Below are positions 9,608 to 18,992 of a stretch of DNA of 64,000 bases, in pieces (the first letter of the stretch is position 1; each line of letters starts with the position of its first letter). The stretch comes from Methylotenera mobilis 13. GTDB taxonomy: Bacteria > Pseudomonadota > Gammaproteobacteria > Burkholderiales > Methylophilaceae. Position numbers and translations under genes: made by a program. The notes beneath the pieces are model-generated. The model worked only from the letters and a program-made list of their open reading frames with translations. It made no database searches and had not been told where the DNA came from. The stretch spans positions 967,362 to 1,031,361 of the forward strand of contig NZ_KB913035.1 in assembly GCF_000384255.1 (NCBI RefSeq), written 5' to 3'.

Positions 9608-10624
9608 ATGCGTTATTTTTCTACTTTACGTTATCTAGTTGTTTTGCTGGCGCTACTGTGTTCTGCATGTGGTACTGCATTGCCAAGCATTAAGCCATAT
9701 AAATTAGATGTCCAGCAAGGCAATGTGGTGACATCCAAAATGCTATTGCAATTGCGTCCTGGTATGACGAAGTCGCAAGTTCGCTTTATTATGGGTACGC
9801 CACTTATTCAAGATAGCTTTCACGGTAACCGTTGGGACTACGTGTATCAAATGCGAGAGGCTGGAAAGATCACTGAGCAGCGTCGCGTTATTCTTGATTT
9901 TGAGAAAGATTTGTTGAAAACTGTGCGTGGTGATGTGATTCCAAGCGGTAGTAGTAAATCCGAAGGCGCAGACACAAACCCTAATACTGGTACCCGGGTA
10001 GTCGAGCCCTATAAGAAGCCAGAAGAAAAAAGCTTAATCAATAAACTGAAATTTTGGGAAAAAGACGATGCTGCACAAGCTAAGTCTGTTGTAGAAAAGG
10101 AAAGTGTCATTAAAGACGCTGGCGCAGAGAAGAAAGATGCTGGTGCGGAGTTAAGTACGCCAGTGATAGTGCCAACTGAAGCAGCTTCCGATGTTGATGC
10201 CTCTAGATCAATGCTTGCGGTTCCTTTAGAAGTGCCTGTTGCACCATCTCCTGTGACGAATGTGGTTGATGCGCCTGTCGTGCCTATTGCTGAGGAAAGT
10301 CAAGCAGCAACTTTATCCAATGAGGCTGTAGTGTCGAGAGGGACTGATGTTGCTGGTGATACTTTGTCTCCGAAGGCTGAGCCAGCGGTGGTTGTGCCGC
10401 CAGTTGTTGATCAACCAGTTAACTCACCATTTTATGACTCACCGTCAGGAATGTTGTTTGATCGTCAGTTACGTTCATTAATTGAAGATGAGTTGGAATC
10501 AGAGGTGGCTGCAGAGATTCCTTCAACCCGTGTAGGCAACAAAACAGCACCAACACCAAAAGGCTTGCCACCAGAGAATGAGCCTAGCTTTTTTGATCGC
10601 ATGTTGGAAAAGATTGGTTTTTAA
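9608..10624 (+). CDS. bamE: Outer-membrane assembly lipoprotein BamE with a long C-terminal extension
   Basis: Lipoprotein subunit of the Bam complex that inserts beta-barrel proteins. The signal peptide ends in LLCSAC, so Cys21 is the likely lipidated residue, although position -3 is Cys rather than Leu. The BamE (SmpA/OmlA) domain spans about residues 30-110: QQGNVVTSKMLLQLRPGM, then VRFIMGTPL and RWDYVYQM. The protein is 338 residues against roughly 110-180 in most relatives. Residues after about 120 are Ala/Val/Pro/Glu-rich low complexity, including a doubled KDAGAE, and end with a short helix-like FFDRMLEKIGF. The same tail motif, INKLKFWEK, appears near residue 145. Confidence 0.92.
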   Translation: MRYFSTLRYLVVLLALLCSACGTALPSIKPYKLDVQQGNVVTSKMLLQLRPGMTKSQVRFIMGTPLIQDSFHGNRWDYVYQMREAGKITEQRRVILDFEKDLLKTVRGDVIPSGSSKSEGADTNPNTGTRVVEPYKKPEEKSLINKLKFWEKDDAAQAKSVVEKESVIKDAGAEKKDAGAELSTPVIVPTEAASDVDASRSMLAVPLEVPVAPSPVTNVVDAPVVPIAEESQAATLSNEAVVSRGTDVAGDTLSPKAEPAVVVPPVVDQPVNSPFYDSPSGMLFDRQLRSLIEDELESEVAAEIPSTRVGNKTAPTPKGLPPENEPSFFDRMLEKIGF

Positions 10625-10666
10625 TCTTTTTTAGAAGTAATTTATAGAATTTGATAGGTTGTTGAT

Positions 10667-11476
10667 ATGGGTAATCCGTTAAAAGTTGTCATTGCTGGTT
10701 GTTCTGGACGTATGGGGCATGCTTTGTTGGAAGGTGTGTTTGCGGATACTGAGTTAGTGTTGCATGGTGCTTTAGATCGTGCGGATAATGCTCACCTTGG
10801 TCGAGATGTTGGTGAGCAATTGGGTCGAGTGTCAGGTGTTAAAGTGGTTTCTGATATCGATATTGCACTAAAGGATGCTGATGTGCTGGTTGATTTTACG
10901 AGACCAGAAGCAAGTATGATTTACCTTGCTGCATGTCAAAAACATGGTGTGAAAATGATTATTGGTACGACAGGGTTTTCTGCTGAAGAAAAGAAAGTCA
11001 TCGAGGCTGCTGCAAGAAATATTTCAATTGTGTTTGCACCGAACATGAGTGTGGGGGTGACGTTGCTGATTAACCTGGTTGAGCAAGCTGCCCGCGTGCT
11101 AAATGAGGGTTACGATATTGAAGTGGTGGAAATGCATCATCGACATAAAGTAGATGCGCCATCTGGAACAGCTTTGCGTTTGGGTGAGGCTGCTGCGCAA
11201 GGCTTAGGTCAAGATTTGAAAGATTGTGCAGTTTATGCACGCGAAGGTGTGACCGGTGAACGTGAGGCTGGCAAAATTGGTTTTGCAACTTTACGTGGTG
11301 GGGATGTGGTTGGTGACCATACTGTTGTGCTTGCTGGTATTGGGGAGCGTGTAGAGCTTACCCATAAAGCGAGCAGTCGTGCTACTTTCGCGCTGGGTGC
11401 ATTGCGCGCTGCCAAATATTTAGCTGATAAAACATCTGGCTTATACGATATGCGAGATGTATTGGGCTTACGTTAA
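10667..11476 (+). CDS. dapB: 4-hydroxy-tetrahydrodipicolinate reductase
   Basis: NAD(P)H-dependent reductase of the lysine and meso-diaminopimelate pathway. It is 269 residues. The Rossmann motif is GCSGRMGHALLEG near residue 10; the catalytic region MHHRHKVDAPSGTALRLGE holds the active His and Lys; GDHTVVLAGIGERVELTHKA lies near the C-terminus. It is 42 bases downstream of bamE and probably on the same transcript. Confidence 0.97.
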   Translation: MGNPLKVVIAGCSGRMGHALLEGVFADTELVLHGALDRADNAHLGRDVGEQLGRVSGVKVVSDIDIALKDADVLVDFTRPEASMIYLAACQKHGVKMIIGTTGFSAEEKKVIEAAARNISIVFAPNMSVGVTLLINLVEQAARVLNEGYDIEVVEMHHRHKVDAPSGTALRLGEAAAQGLGQDLKDCAVYAREGVTGEREAGKIGFATLRGGDVVGDHTVVLAGIGERVELTHKASSRATFALGALRAAKYLADKTSGLYDMRDVLGLR

Positions 11477-11485
11477 TAACGCCAA

Positions 11486-12103
11486 ATGGTGCGAGTCTAT
11501 CGTCACTTCTACATGGTTTTACTCAGCATCCTTGGTGCTGTATTTGTTTGGTCTGCGATTAATCCTGCTGATAGGTTAACATGGGTGCTAGAAGTGGCCC
11601 CTGTAGTGATTGCATTACCCCTGCTGTTTTTTACTTATCGTTCCTTTGTTTTTACTCCCCTAGTTTATGCGTTGATCTTGATTCATGCGCTCATCTTATT
11701 GGTTGGCGGACATTACACTTATGCTGAAGTGCCTTTATTTAATTGGTTGCGTGACACGTATGAACTCTCACGTAATTATTACGATAGGGTTGGGCACTTT
11801 GCACAAGGTTTTGTGCCTGCGATGGTCGCTCGTGAAATCTTATTGAGAAAGTCTCCATTGGTGGCTGGTCGATGGCTATTTTTCATTGTGAGCTGTATTT
11901 GTCTCAGTATCAGTGCCTTTTATGAGTTTATCGAGTGGTGGGTAGCGGTTTATGAAGGCGGCGCTGCGGATGCTTTTTTAGGAACACAAGGCGACGTGTG
12001 GGACACGCAGTGGGATATGTTGATCGCATTGGCGGGGGCTGTCACCGCGCAAGTGTTTTTAGTAAAAGTTCATGATCGGCAGATGATGAATGTCTCACGT
12101 TGA
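11486..12103 (+). CDS. DUF2238 (YjdF-type) integral membrane protein
   Basis: A 205-residue inner-membrane protein of unknown function. I count about six hydrophobic segments (residues about 8-22, 30-46, 52-70, 100-112, 130-148, 172-190). Conserved-looking polar motifs lie between the later segments: YYDRVGHFAQGF, AFYEFIEWW and GDVWDTQWDM. These match my memory of the DUF2238/YjdF family. It starts 9 bases after dapB and precedes the carA promoter. Confidence 0.8.
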   Translation: MVRVYRHFYMVLLSILGAVFVWSAINPADRLTWVLEVAPVVIALPLLFFTYRSFVFTPLVYALILIHALILLVGGHYTYAEVPLFNWLRDTYELSRNYYDRVGHFAQGFVPAMVAREILLRKSPLVAGRWLFFIVSCICLSISAFYEFIEWWVAVYEGGAADAFLGTQGDVWDTQWDMLIALAGAVTAQVFLVKVHDRQMMNVSR

Positions 12104-12105
12104 CA

Positions 12106-12134
12106 TTGATTAGTCGGAATTTTTTCGCTATAAT
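12106..12134 (+). promoter_or_regulatory. Sigma70-type promoter for carA
   Basis: TTGATT at 12106-12111, then exactly 17 bases, then a perfect TATAAT at 12129-12134. The start of transcription would be near 12141, about 128 bases upstream of the carA GTG. A TTGACA at 12100-12105 overlaps but would give a 23-base spacer. Confidence 0.7.
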
Positions 12135-12146
12135 TCGTTAATTCTG

Positions 12147-12181
12147 AAACGGGAAGAGTATATACAAGCTCCTCCCGTTTT
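12147..12181 (+). terminator. Terminator-like hairpin at the start of the carA leader
   Basis: AAACGGGAAGAG (12147-12158) can pair with CTCCTCCCGTTT (12169-12180), with one A-C mismatch and a 10-base loop, followed by a short T-run. It lies about 6 bases after the predicted transcription start, so it belongs to the carA mRNA. It may be an attenuator or a 5'-end stabiliser. Confidence 0.5.
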
Positions 12182-12268
12182 GCACATCTGCCATCTGTTC
12201 ATGATGGACTAAAGATTAGAAGTTTTTAATGTCGTAAATTTTAATTATCGTAAAACCGAGGAGTTATT

Positions 12269-13411
12269 GTGTCACAAAACCTGCCCGCCATACTTGTACT
12301 AGCAGATGGAACCGTGTTTCGTGGCATGTCGATCGGAGCTTCTGGGCATGCTGTAGCTGAAGTTGTGTTTAATACTTCGATGACAGGCTACCAAGAAATA
12401 TTGACAGACCCATCATATACCAAACAAATTGTGACACTGACTTATCCGCATATCGGGAACTATGGTGTTAACAATGAAGACGTCGAATCTGGCAAAGTTT
12501 ATGCCAGTGGTTTGGTCATCAGGGATTTGCCACTAATACACAGTAACTTTAGAAATACACAGTCTTTATCTCAATATTTAGTCGCTAATAACGTGGTGGC
12601 GATTGCTGATATTGACACGCGTAAATTGACAAGAATTTTGCGTGAAAAAGGCGCACAAACAGGCGTAATCGTTGCTGGTGAGTCTGATGAGGCTACTGCA
12701 CTTTCATTAGCGACTCATGCAATTGCCGGCTTCCCTGGCTTGGCTGGTATGGACTTGGCTAAAGTAGTGAGTTGTGATAAACCATATCAATTTACTGAAG
12801 GTGAGTGGGCCCTTGGTCAAGGCTTTGCTAAAGCGCCCCAAGAGCAATTTCATGTGGTTGCATTTGATTACGGCGTTAAACGTAATATTTTACGTATGCT
12901 GGTTTCACGTGGTTGTAAAGTGACTGTTCTGCCTGCACAAGCAACTGCAGAAGAGGCGTTGGCGCTTAACCCTGATGGCGTGTTCTTGTCAAACGGCCCT
13001 GGAGATCCTGAGCCATGTGATTATGCAATTTCTGCAATCAAAACAATTGTAGATAAAGGTATTCCGACTTTTGGTATCTGTTTAGGGCATCAACTTTTAG
13101 CGCTTGCTTCAGGCGCTAAGACGCTTAAAATGAAATTCGGACATCATGGTGCGAACCATCCGGTCCAAGATCTTGATACGAAGCGTGTGTACATTACAAG
13201 TCAAAACCATGGTTTTGCAGCAGATGCCGCTAGTTTGCCAGCGAATATCAAAGTAACACACGTATCGTTATTTGATGGAAGCTTGCAAGGGATTGCGCGT
13301 ACGGATAAGCCAGCATTTAGTTTTCAGGGGCACCCAGAGGCTAGCCCTGGACCAACGGAAATGAGCTATCTGTTCGATAAGTTTATTGAGTTAATGCGCA
13401 CCAGTAAATAA
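12269..13411 (+). CDS. carA: Carbamoyl-phosphate synthase small (glutaminase) subunit
   Basis: Releases ammonia from glutamine for CarB, feeding arginine and pyrimidine synthesis. It has 380 residues. The N-terminal domain ([31 protein letters not shown]) is typical of the small subunit. The C-terminal class I amidotransferase has [13 protein letters not shown] with the nucleophile Cys and [13 protein letters not shown] with the catalytic His and Glu. It starts with GTG after a clear GAGGAG site (12259-12264). Confidence 0.97.
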   Translation: MSQNLPAILVLADGTVFRGMSIGASGHAVAEVVFNTSMTGYQEILTDPSYTKQIVTLTYPHIGNYGVNNEDVESGKVYASGLVIRDLPLIHSNFRNTQSLSQYLVANNVVAIADIDTRKLTRILREKGAQTGVIVAGESDEATALSLATHAIAGFPGLAGMDLAKVVSCDKPYQFTEGEWALGQGFAKAPQEQFHVVAFDYGVKRNILRMLVSRGCKVTVLPAQATAEEALALNPDGVFLSNGPGDPEPCDYAISAIKTIVDKGIPTFGICLGHQLLALASGAKTLKMKFGHHGANHPVQDLDTKRVYITSQNHGFAADAASLPANIKVTHVSLFDGSLQGIARTDKPAFSFQGHPEASPGPTEMSYLFDKFIELMRTSK

Positions 13412-13573
13412 AATTCATCCGCCTATCTTTTAAGTTAAGGCTGGTGAGTGGGTTTTCACAAAAGAGCGAACTGAGATAGTGAAAAGCTGCCCACCTTTTG
13501 ATTGCTGTGGTGTTTTCAGCAATAGTAGTTTTTGTATGATATTAGGCGTTACACAGATTCGCATGTGTTGATG

Positions 13574-13607
13574 CAAGATAAATTCGATAACAAGATAAAT
13601 TCGTTAA
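13574..13607 (+). repeat. 17-bp tandem duplication before carB
   Basis: Two adjacent 17-base units, 13574-13590 and 13591-13607, both beginning CAAGATAAATTCG and differing at one base. They lie in the 208-base carA-carB spacer, 12 bases before the carB ATG. The spacer also has an imperfect long inverted repeat (about 13441-13497). Confidence 0.7.
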
Positions 13608-13619
13608 AAAGTAGATCTA

Positions 13620-16600
13620 ATGGCAAAACGTACAGACATAAAATCAATTCTTATCATCGGTGCTGGTCCAATTGTAATTGGTCAGGCTTGTGAGTTCGAC
13701 TACTCAGGGGCGCAGGCGTGTAAAGCGCTGCGTGAAGAGGGTTACCGTGTTATTTTGGTTAACTCTAACCCTGCAACGATTATGACCGATCCTGAAATGG
13801 CGGATGCTACCTATATCGAGCCAGTCACTTGGCAAGTGGTTGAGAAAATTATTGAAAAAGAACGTCCAGACGCCCTGTTGCCTACCATGGGTGGTCAAAC
13901 AGCGCTGAACTGTGCTTTGGATTTAGATAAGCATGGCGTGTTGGCTAAATTTAACGTTGAGCTAATTGGTGCTTCAAAAGAGGCGATTGATAAAGCGGAA
14001 GATCGTCAGAAATTTAAAGAAGCCATGACCAAAATTGGTTTGGGTTCTGCGCGCTCTTCTATAGCACACAGCATGGAAGAAGCATTACAGGTGCAAGCCA
14101 GCATTGGTTACCCAGCGATTATTCGTCCATCATTTACCATGGGTGGTAGTGGTGGTGGTATTGCTTATAACCGTGAAGAGTTCATTACGATTTGCGAACG
14201 TGGTTTGGACGCATCGCCAACTAATGAGTTGTTAATTGAAGAATCCCTACTCGGCTGGAAAGAGTATGAGATGGAAGTGGTGCGTGATTCTGCTGATAAC
14301 TGCATCATTATCTGTTCAATTGAAAATCTGGATCCAATGGGTGTGCATACAGGCGACTCTATCACCGTAGCGCCAGCACAAACACTGACAGATAAAGAAT
14401 ACCAAATTATGCGTAACGCCTCACTGGCAGTGTTGCGTGAAATTGGCGTTGATACTGGTGGTTCAAACGTTCAGTTTGCAATTAATCCAGATGATGGCCG
14501 CATGATTGTGATTGAGATGAACCCGCGCGTGTCTCGTTCATCAGCGCTTGCTTCAAAAGCAACAGGTTTCCCAATTGCTAAAGTGGCCGCAAAATTGGCT
14601 GTAGGCTTTACCTTGGACGAGTTGCGTAATGAAATTACCGGTGGTGCAACACCTGTGTCATTTGAGCCAAGTATTGATTACGTAGTGACAAAAATCCCTA
14701 GATTCGCCTTTGAAAAATTCCCACAAGCAGACTCTCGCCTCACAACGCAGATGAAGTCAGTTGGTGAAGTCATGGCTATCGGTCGTACATTCCAAGAGTC
14801 GTTCCAAAAAGCATTACGCGGCCTTGAAGTTGGTGTGGATGGCTTGGACGAAAAAACAACGGATCTAGATACCATCACCAAAGAAATTGGTGTGCCTGGT
14901 CCTGAGCGTATTTGGTACGTTGGGGATGCGTTCAGAATGGGCTTGAGTGTTGATGAAGTATTTAATATTTCCAAAATTGACCCATGGTTCTTAGTGCAGT
15001 TGAAAGACATTATTGACCGTGAGCAAGCACTAAAAGGCAAACATATTGCTGATTTAGATAAAGCGGCTTTATTACAACTGAAGCGCAGGGGCTTTTCTGA
15101 TAGGCGCTTGGCTAAGTTATTAGATACTGACCAGCATGCTGTGCGTGCATATCGTCAAGCATTGAGCGTGCGCCCTGTGTATAAGCGCGTAGATACCTGC
15201 GCAGCTGAGTTTGCGACGAATACTGCCTATATGTACTCTACTTATGAAGAAGAGTGTGAGTCCAAACCTACAGATAAAAAGAAAATCATGGTGTTAGGTG
15301 GTGGTCCGAATCGTATCGGCCAAGGTATTGAGTTTGACTACTGCTGTGTGCATGCTGCATTTGCAATGCGTGAAGATGGTTATGAAACCATTATGGTGAA
15401 TTGCAACCCTGAAACAGTTTCTACTGATTACGATACTTCAGATCGTTTGTACTTCGAGCCAGTCACGTTGGAAGATGTGTTAGAAATCGTTGCACTAGAA
15501 AAGCCAGTGGGCGTGATTGTGCAGTATGGTGGACAAACACCGCTTAAGCTTGCGCGTGATTTAGAAAAAGCTGGTGTGCCAATTATTGGCACAACGCCAG
15601 ATGCAATTGATAAAGCTGAAGACCGTGAACGTTTCCAGAAAATGTTGCAAGAATTAGGATTAAAACAACCACCAAACCGTACAGCCAGAACGCCAGAAGA
15701 GGCTATTCGTTTGGCAATGGAAATAGGCTATCCTTTAGTAGTGCGTCCTAGTTATGTGCTAGGCGGCCGCGCGATGGAGATCGTGCAGGAGCAAAGTCAA
15801 CTTGAGCGCTATATGCGTGAAGCTGTTAAAGTTTCTAACGAGTCCCCAGTATTGCTTGATCGTTTCTTAAATGATGCGCTTGAAGTGGATGTGGATGCGT
15901 TGTCTGATGGGCAAGAAGTGATTATTGGCGGTATTATGGAACACGTTGAACAAGCGGGTGTTCACTCTGGTGACTCAGCATGTTCATTGCCACCATATAG
16001 CTTGTCAGCTAAGTTGCAAGATGAGCTACGCGTACAAACCAAGCAAATGGCAAAGGCGTTGGGTGTGGTTGGGTTAATGAATGTGCAGTTTGCGATTCAA
16101 GGTGAAACAGTATATGTCCTTGAAGTGAATCCTCGTGCATCTCGAACAGTGCCTTTCGTATCTAAGGCATGTGGTTTGCAGTTGGCTAAGGTTGCTGCAC
16201 GCTGTATGGCAGGCCAAACACTTGCATCGCAAAATGTGACGCGAGAAATTATTCCGCCATTCTATTCAGTCAAAGAAGCCGTATTCCCCTTTATTAAATT
16301 TCCTGGCGTAGATACGATTCTAGGTCCTGAAATGAAATCAACAGGTGAAGTCATGGGGGTAGGCAGTACTTTTGCTGAGGCCTTCTTGAAATCACAGCTT
16401 GGCGCTTCAACTAAGCTACCTGAAGGTGGTCGCGCATTTATTAGCGTGCGCAAAGAGGATTACCTGAAAGTAGTGGAAATTGGCCAGCAGCTTCATCAGT
16501 TGGGTTTTGAGTTAGTCGCTACAAAAGGCACAGCCTCGGCATTAGTTGAGCATGGCTTAAAAGTGCAAGCAGTTAATAAGGTGGCAGAAGGTCGTCCACA

Positions 16601-16823
16601 TATTGTTGATATGATTAAAAATGGTGACATAAGCTTTATTGTGAATGTGACTGAAGATAAGCGTGCTGTTGCAGACTCATATGAAATTCGTCGCACAGCG
16701 TTGCAAAATAAAGTGACTTACTACACGACCATTGCGGGTGCTAAAGCAGCATGTATTGGTATGGCGCATATGCAAGAGTTGCAGGTAGAATCATTGCAGA
16801 ACTTGCATAAACAGCTAAGCTAA
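13620..16823 (+). CDS. carB: Carbamoyl-phosphate synthase large subunit
   Basis: Makes carbamoyl phosphate from bicarbonate, ammonia and two ATP. It is 1067 residues, close to the family norm. Two homologous ATP-grasp halves are visible: [20 protein letters not shown] at residue 11 and [19 protein letters not shown] near 560, each followed by TMGGQT or QYGGQT. The C-terminal about 130 residues form the allosteric MGS-like domain. No strong ribosome-binding site precedes the ATG. The 208-base gap from carA is wide for an operon pair. Confidence 0.97.
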   Translation: MAKRTDIKSILIIGAGPIVIGQACEFDYSGAQACKALREEGYRVILVNSNPATIMTDPEMADATYIEPVTWQVVEKIIEKERPDALLPTMGGQTALNCALDLDKHGVLAKFNVELIGASKEAIDKAEDRQKFKEAMTKIGLGSARSSIAHSMEEALQVQASIGYPAIIRPSFTMGGSGGGIAYNREEFITICERGLDASPTNELLIEESLLGWKEYEMEVVRDSADNCIIICSIENLDPMGVHTGDSITVAPAQTLTDKEYQIMRNASLAVLREIGVDTGGSNVQFAINPDDGRMIVIEMNPRVSRSSALASKATGFPIAKVAAKLAVGFTLDELRNEITGGATPVSFEPSIDYVVTKIPRFAFEKFPQADSRLTTQMKSVGEVMAIGRTFQESFQKALRGLEVGVDGLDEKTTDLDTITKEIGVPGPERIWYVGDAFRMGLSVDEVFNISKIDPWFLVQLKDIIDREQALKGKHIADLDKAALLQLKRRGFSDRRLAKLLDTDQHAVRAYRQALSVRPVYKRVDTCAAEFATNTAYMYSTYEEECESKPTDKKKIMVLGGGPNRIGQGIEFDYCCVHAAFAMREDGYETIMVNCNPETVSTDYDTSDRLYFEPVTLEDVLEIVALEKPVGVIVQYGGQTPLKLARDLEKAGVPIIGTTPDAIDKAEDRERFQKMLQELGLKQPPNRTARTPEEAIRLAMEIGYPLVVRPSYVLGGRAMEIVQEQSQLERYMREAVKVSNESPVLLDRFLNDALEVDVDALSDGQEVIIGGIMEHVEQAGVHSGDSACSLPPYSLSAKLQDELRVQTKQMAKALGVVGLMNVQFAIQGETVYVLEVNPRASRTVPFVSKACGLQLAKVAARCMAGQTLASQNVTREIIPPFYSVKEAVFPFIKFPGVDTILGPEMKSTGEVMGVGSTFAEAFLKSQLGASTKLPEGGRAFISVRKEDYLKVVEIGQQLHQLGFELVATKGTASALVEHGLKVQAVNKVAEGRPHIVDMIKNGDISFIVNVTEDKRAVADSYEIRRTALQNKVTYYTTIAGAKAACIGMAHMQELQVESLQNLHKQLS

Positions 16824-16865
16824 AATAAACTAAAGCTAATTAGTATATAATCAATTTTACTTTTG

Positions 16866-16898
16866 AAACCACGCTCATGTGAGTGTGGTTTCTTTTTT
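16866..16898 (+). terminator. Intrinsic terminator after carB
   Basis: AAACCACGCTC (16866-16876), loop ATGT, GAGTGTGGTTT (16881-16891), then CTTTTTT. An 11-bp stem with one G-T pair. It lies before the greA start and argues against the longer greA reading frame. Confidence 0.85.
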
Positions 16899-16913
16899 AT
16901 TCGAGGGTGTAGT

Positions 16914-17396
16914 ATGGCATTGAGTCAATTTCCGGTAACTATTCGCGGTGCAGAATTGTTAAAAGAAGAATTACAGCGTTTACGTGGTGTTGATCGTCCA
17001 AATATTATTCAGGCAATTGCAGAAGCACGTGCACAAGGTGATTTATCAGAAAATGCAGAATATGAGTCAGCAAAAGAACGTCAAAGTTTTATTGAAGGAC
17101 GCATTGCTGAGTTAGAGGCAAAGCTGTCTAACTTGCAGATAATAGACCCGCAAACATTAAATGCGGAAGGCCGTGTTGTGTTTGGCGCAACAGTTAATAT
17201 TGAAGATTTAGATTCAGGTGATAATAAAACTTATCAAATTGTTGGTGAAGATGAAGCTGATATTAAGAATGGTAAGATTTCAGTAAGCTCACCAATTGCA
17301 CGTGGTTTAATTGGAAAATCTGCAGGAGATATTGCAGAGGTTTCAGCACCTGGTGGCGTAAAAGAGTATGAAGTGCTAGATGTGCTGTATATCTAA
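16914..17396 (+). CDS. greA: Transcription elongation factor GreA
   Basis: Rescues backtracked RNA polymerase by stimulating transcript cleavage. It is 160 residues from ATG 16914. The N-terminal coiled coil includes [22 protein letters not shown] with the acidic tip residues; the C-terminal FKBP-like domain includes [18 protein letters not shown]. The frame is open further upstream, to 16863, but that would run through the terminator. The chosen ATG has a GAGGG site 6 bases before it and gives the family's length. Confidence 0.96.
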   Translation: MALSQFPVTIRGAELLKEELQRLRGVDRPNIIQAIAEARAQGDLSENAEYESAKERQSFIEGRIAELEAKLSNLQIIDPQTLNAEGRVVFGATVNIEDLDSGDNKTYQIVGEDEADIKNGKISVSSPIARGLIGKSAGDIAEVSAPGGVKEYEVLDVLYI

Positions 17397-17410
17397 ATAA
17401 AGGTGAAGCT

Positions 17411-17848
17411 GTGGCTTATCGACTATCTTTGATTTTTATTGCTTTGTGGGCAGGTGCTTTATGGAGCACTGGCATGAGTGCATATGTGCTTTTTGATAGT
17501 CTACAAGACAAGCAGTTGGCAGGTAGTCTTGCTGGGAAGTTATTTAATGTTGTGACATATATCGGCTTTGCGAGTGCATTTTATTTGCTTATTCATCGCT
17601 TGGTGCAGTTTGGTACATCAGCACTTAAACAGTCGTTCTTTTGGGCTGTTTTTGTGATGTTGCTATTGGTGCTGGCCGGTCACTTTGGTATTCAACCTAT
17701 ATTAGAAGGGTTGAAATCTCAAGCTTTTCCAGCGGATGTGATGCAGAGTGTATTTGCGGATAGGTTCAGAAACTGGCATGGTGTTGCCAGTTTAGCCTAT
17801 GTATTTGAATGTGTGCTTGCGATTGTGATGGTACTAAAAGCACGCTAA
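17411..17848 (+). CDS. DUF4149 membrane protein
   Basis: A 145-residue integral membrane protein with four predicted helices (about residues 5-25, 45-65, 76-97 and 122-142). The opening, LIFIALWAGALWSTGMSAYVLF, resembles the DUF4149 family; function unknown. It starts with GTG 14 bases after greA, with AGGTGA upstream. Genes of this family commonly sit beside yhbY and rlmE in Betaproteobacteria, which supports the call. Confidence 0.75.
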   Translation: MAYRLSLIFIALWAGALWSTGMSAYVLFDSLQDKQLAGSLAGKLFNVVTYIGFASAFYLLIHRLVQFGTSALKQSFFWAVFVMLLLVLAGHFGIQPILEGLKSQAFPADVMQSVFADRFRNWHGVASLAYVFECVLAIVMVLKAR

Positions 17849-17877
17849 TGCTTGATTGCTAAACAGTTCAAACAAAT

Positions 17878-17901
17878 CGGCCTACTTCTTGGAGCAGGCC
17901 G
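17878..17901. terminator. Hairpin between convergent DUF4149 and yhbY genes
   Basis: CGGCCT (17878-17883) pairs with AGGCCG (17896-17901), with further inner pairing. It is placed to end both convergent genes; only the minus-strand side is followed by a T-rich stretch. Confidence 0.5.
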
Positions 17902-17907
17902 GATGTA

Positions 17908-18216
17908 TTAAAGTTTAGGAATTACCACTTTAGCACTTTCTTTGATAGTGCTGCTTGCACGGTAGAATACCAGTTGTTTCCCAATGTGATGCACAGCAAT
18001 AGCATTAGTAAGTTTGCAGACTTCATCAAACATAGCCTTCCGTGCCTCACGGTCATCCCCAGCTACTTGCACTTTAATGAGTTCATGAGCATTTAAGTTA
18101 AGTTCGATTTCTTTAACTACATTTTCCGTTAAACCGTTATTGCCTATCATGACAACTGGGTTTAAGCTATGAGCAAGGCCTCGTAGGTGTGCGATTTGTT
18201 TGGTACTTAGTTTCAT
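17908..18216 (-). CDS. yhbY: YhbY-type RNA-binding protein (CRM domain)
   Basis: A single CRM domain of 102 residues, linked in E. coli to assembly of the large ribosomal subunit. Visible features are LRGLAHSLNPVVMIGNNGLTEN, with the GxxG RNA-binding loop (GNNG), and VCKLTNAIAVHHIGKQLVFYR. It is divergent from rlmE by 72 bases, the widely conserved yhbY/rlmE-ftsH arrangement. Confidence 0.93.
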   Translation of the reverse strand: MKLSTKQIAHLRGLAHSLNPVVMIGNNGLTENVVKEIELNLNAHELIKVQVAGDDREARKAMFDEVCKLTNAIAVHHIGKQLVFYRASSTIKESAKVVIPKL

Positions 18217-18288
18217 ATTTTTTAGCAGTATTAATTAGTTAACTATTTTAACACGAAGCAATGTTTATTTGATGGCAAAGTATCAACA

Positions 18289-18909
18289 ATGAAACCTACA
18301 CGTACCAGTAAAGCTTGGATGCAAGAGCATCTAAACGACCCTTATGTAAAACTTGCGCAAAAAGATGGATATCGTGCACGAGCAGCATATAAGCTCATGG
18401 AGATAGATGATAAAGATAGGTTAATCAAGCCTGGCATGACGATTGTGGATTTGGGATCTGCCCCGGGCAGTTGGTCTCAAGTTGCTGTGCAGCGCTTAAA
18501 AGGACACGGAAAAGTAATTGCGCTTGATATATTGGACATGAGCCCAATTGGTGGCGTGACCTTTTTGCAGGGCGACTTCCGTGAAGAGTCAGTGCTTAGA
18601 TTGTTAGAGCAAACATTAAATAATGTGAAAGTAGACCTTGTAATTGCAGATATGGCCCCCAATATCAGTGGAGTAAAAGATGTGGATCAGGCTGGCGCTG
18701 CTTATTTAACAGAGTTGGCATTGGATTTTAGTCAAGAGTGGTTGAAACCAAGTGGAAACTTTTTGGTCAAGGTATTTATAGGTGCAGGTTTCGAAGAAAT
18801 TTTGCAAAATATGCGTCAAATGTTTGATAAAGTAGTGACTCGTAAGCCAAAAGCATCACGTGATAGAAGCAGTGAAGTTTATTTGCTAGGAATAGGTCGT
18901 AAACCTTAA
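18289..18909 (+). CDS. rlmE: 23S rRNA (uridine-2552-2'-O) methyltransferase RlmE
   Basis: Methylates U2552 of 23S rRNA late in 50S assembly, using SAM. It is 206 residues. The SAM site is VDLGSAPGSWSQVA; the catalytic K-D-K-E set is represented by YKLMEID, VIADMAPNISG and NFLVKVF with the final Glu in SSEVYL. It is 83 bases upstream of ftsH, matching the E. coli rlmE-ftsH order. Confidence 0.96.
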   Translation: MKPTRTSKAWMQEHLNDPYVKLAQKDGYRARAAYKLMEIDDKDRLIKPGMTIVDLGSAPGSWSQVAVQRLKGHGKVIALDILDMSPIGGVTFLQGDFREESVLRLLEQTLNNVKVDLVIADMAPNISGVKDVDQAGAAYLTELALDFSQEWLKPSGNFLVKVFIGAGFEEILQNMRQMFDKVVTRKPKASRDRSSEVYLLGIGRKP

Positions 18910-18992
18910 AAAATTGGGTTAAACTGCTTTTATAAGACCTAAAATACTTAAGAAATTTAAGCGTAGTAGTTGTTGATAAAAGGATAAAGATT

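Noticed and set aside
16863-16913. Longer greA start
   Set aside because: It runs through a strong terminator hairpin; ATG 16914 gives the family's length and start.
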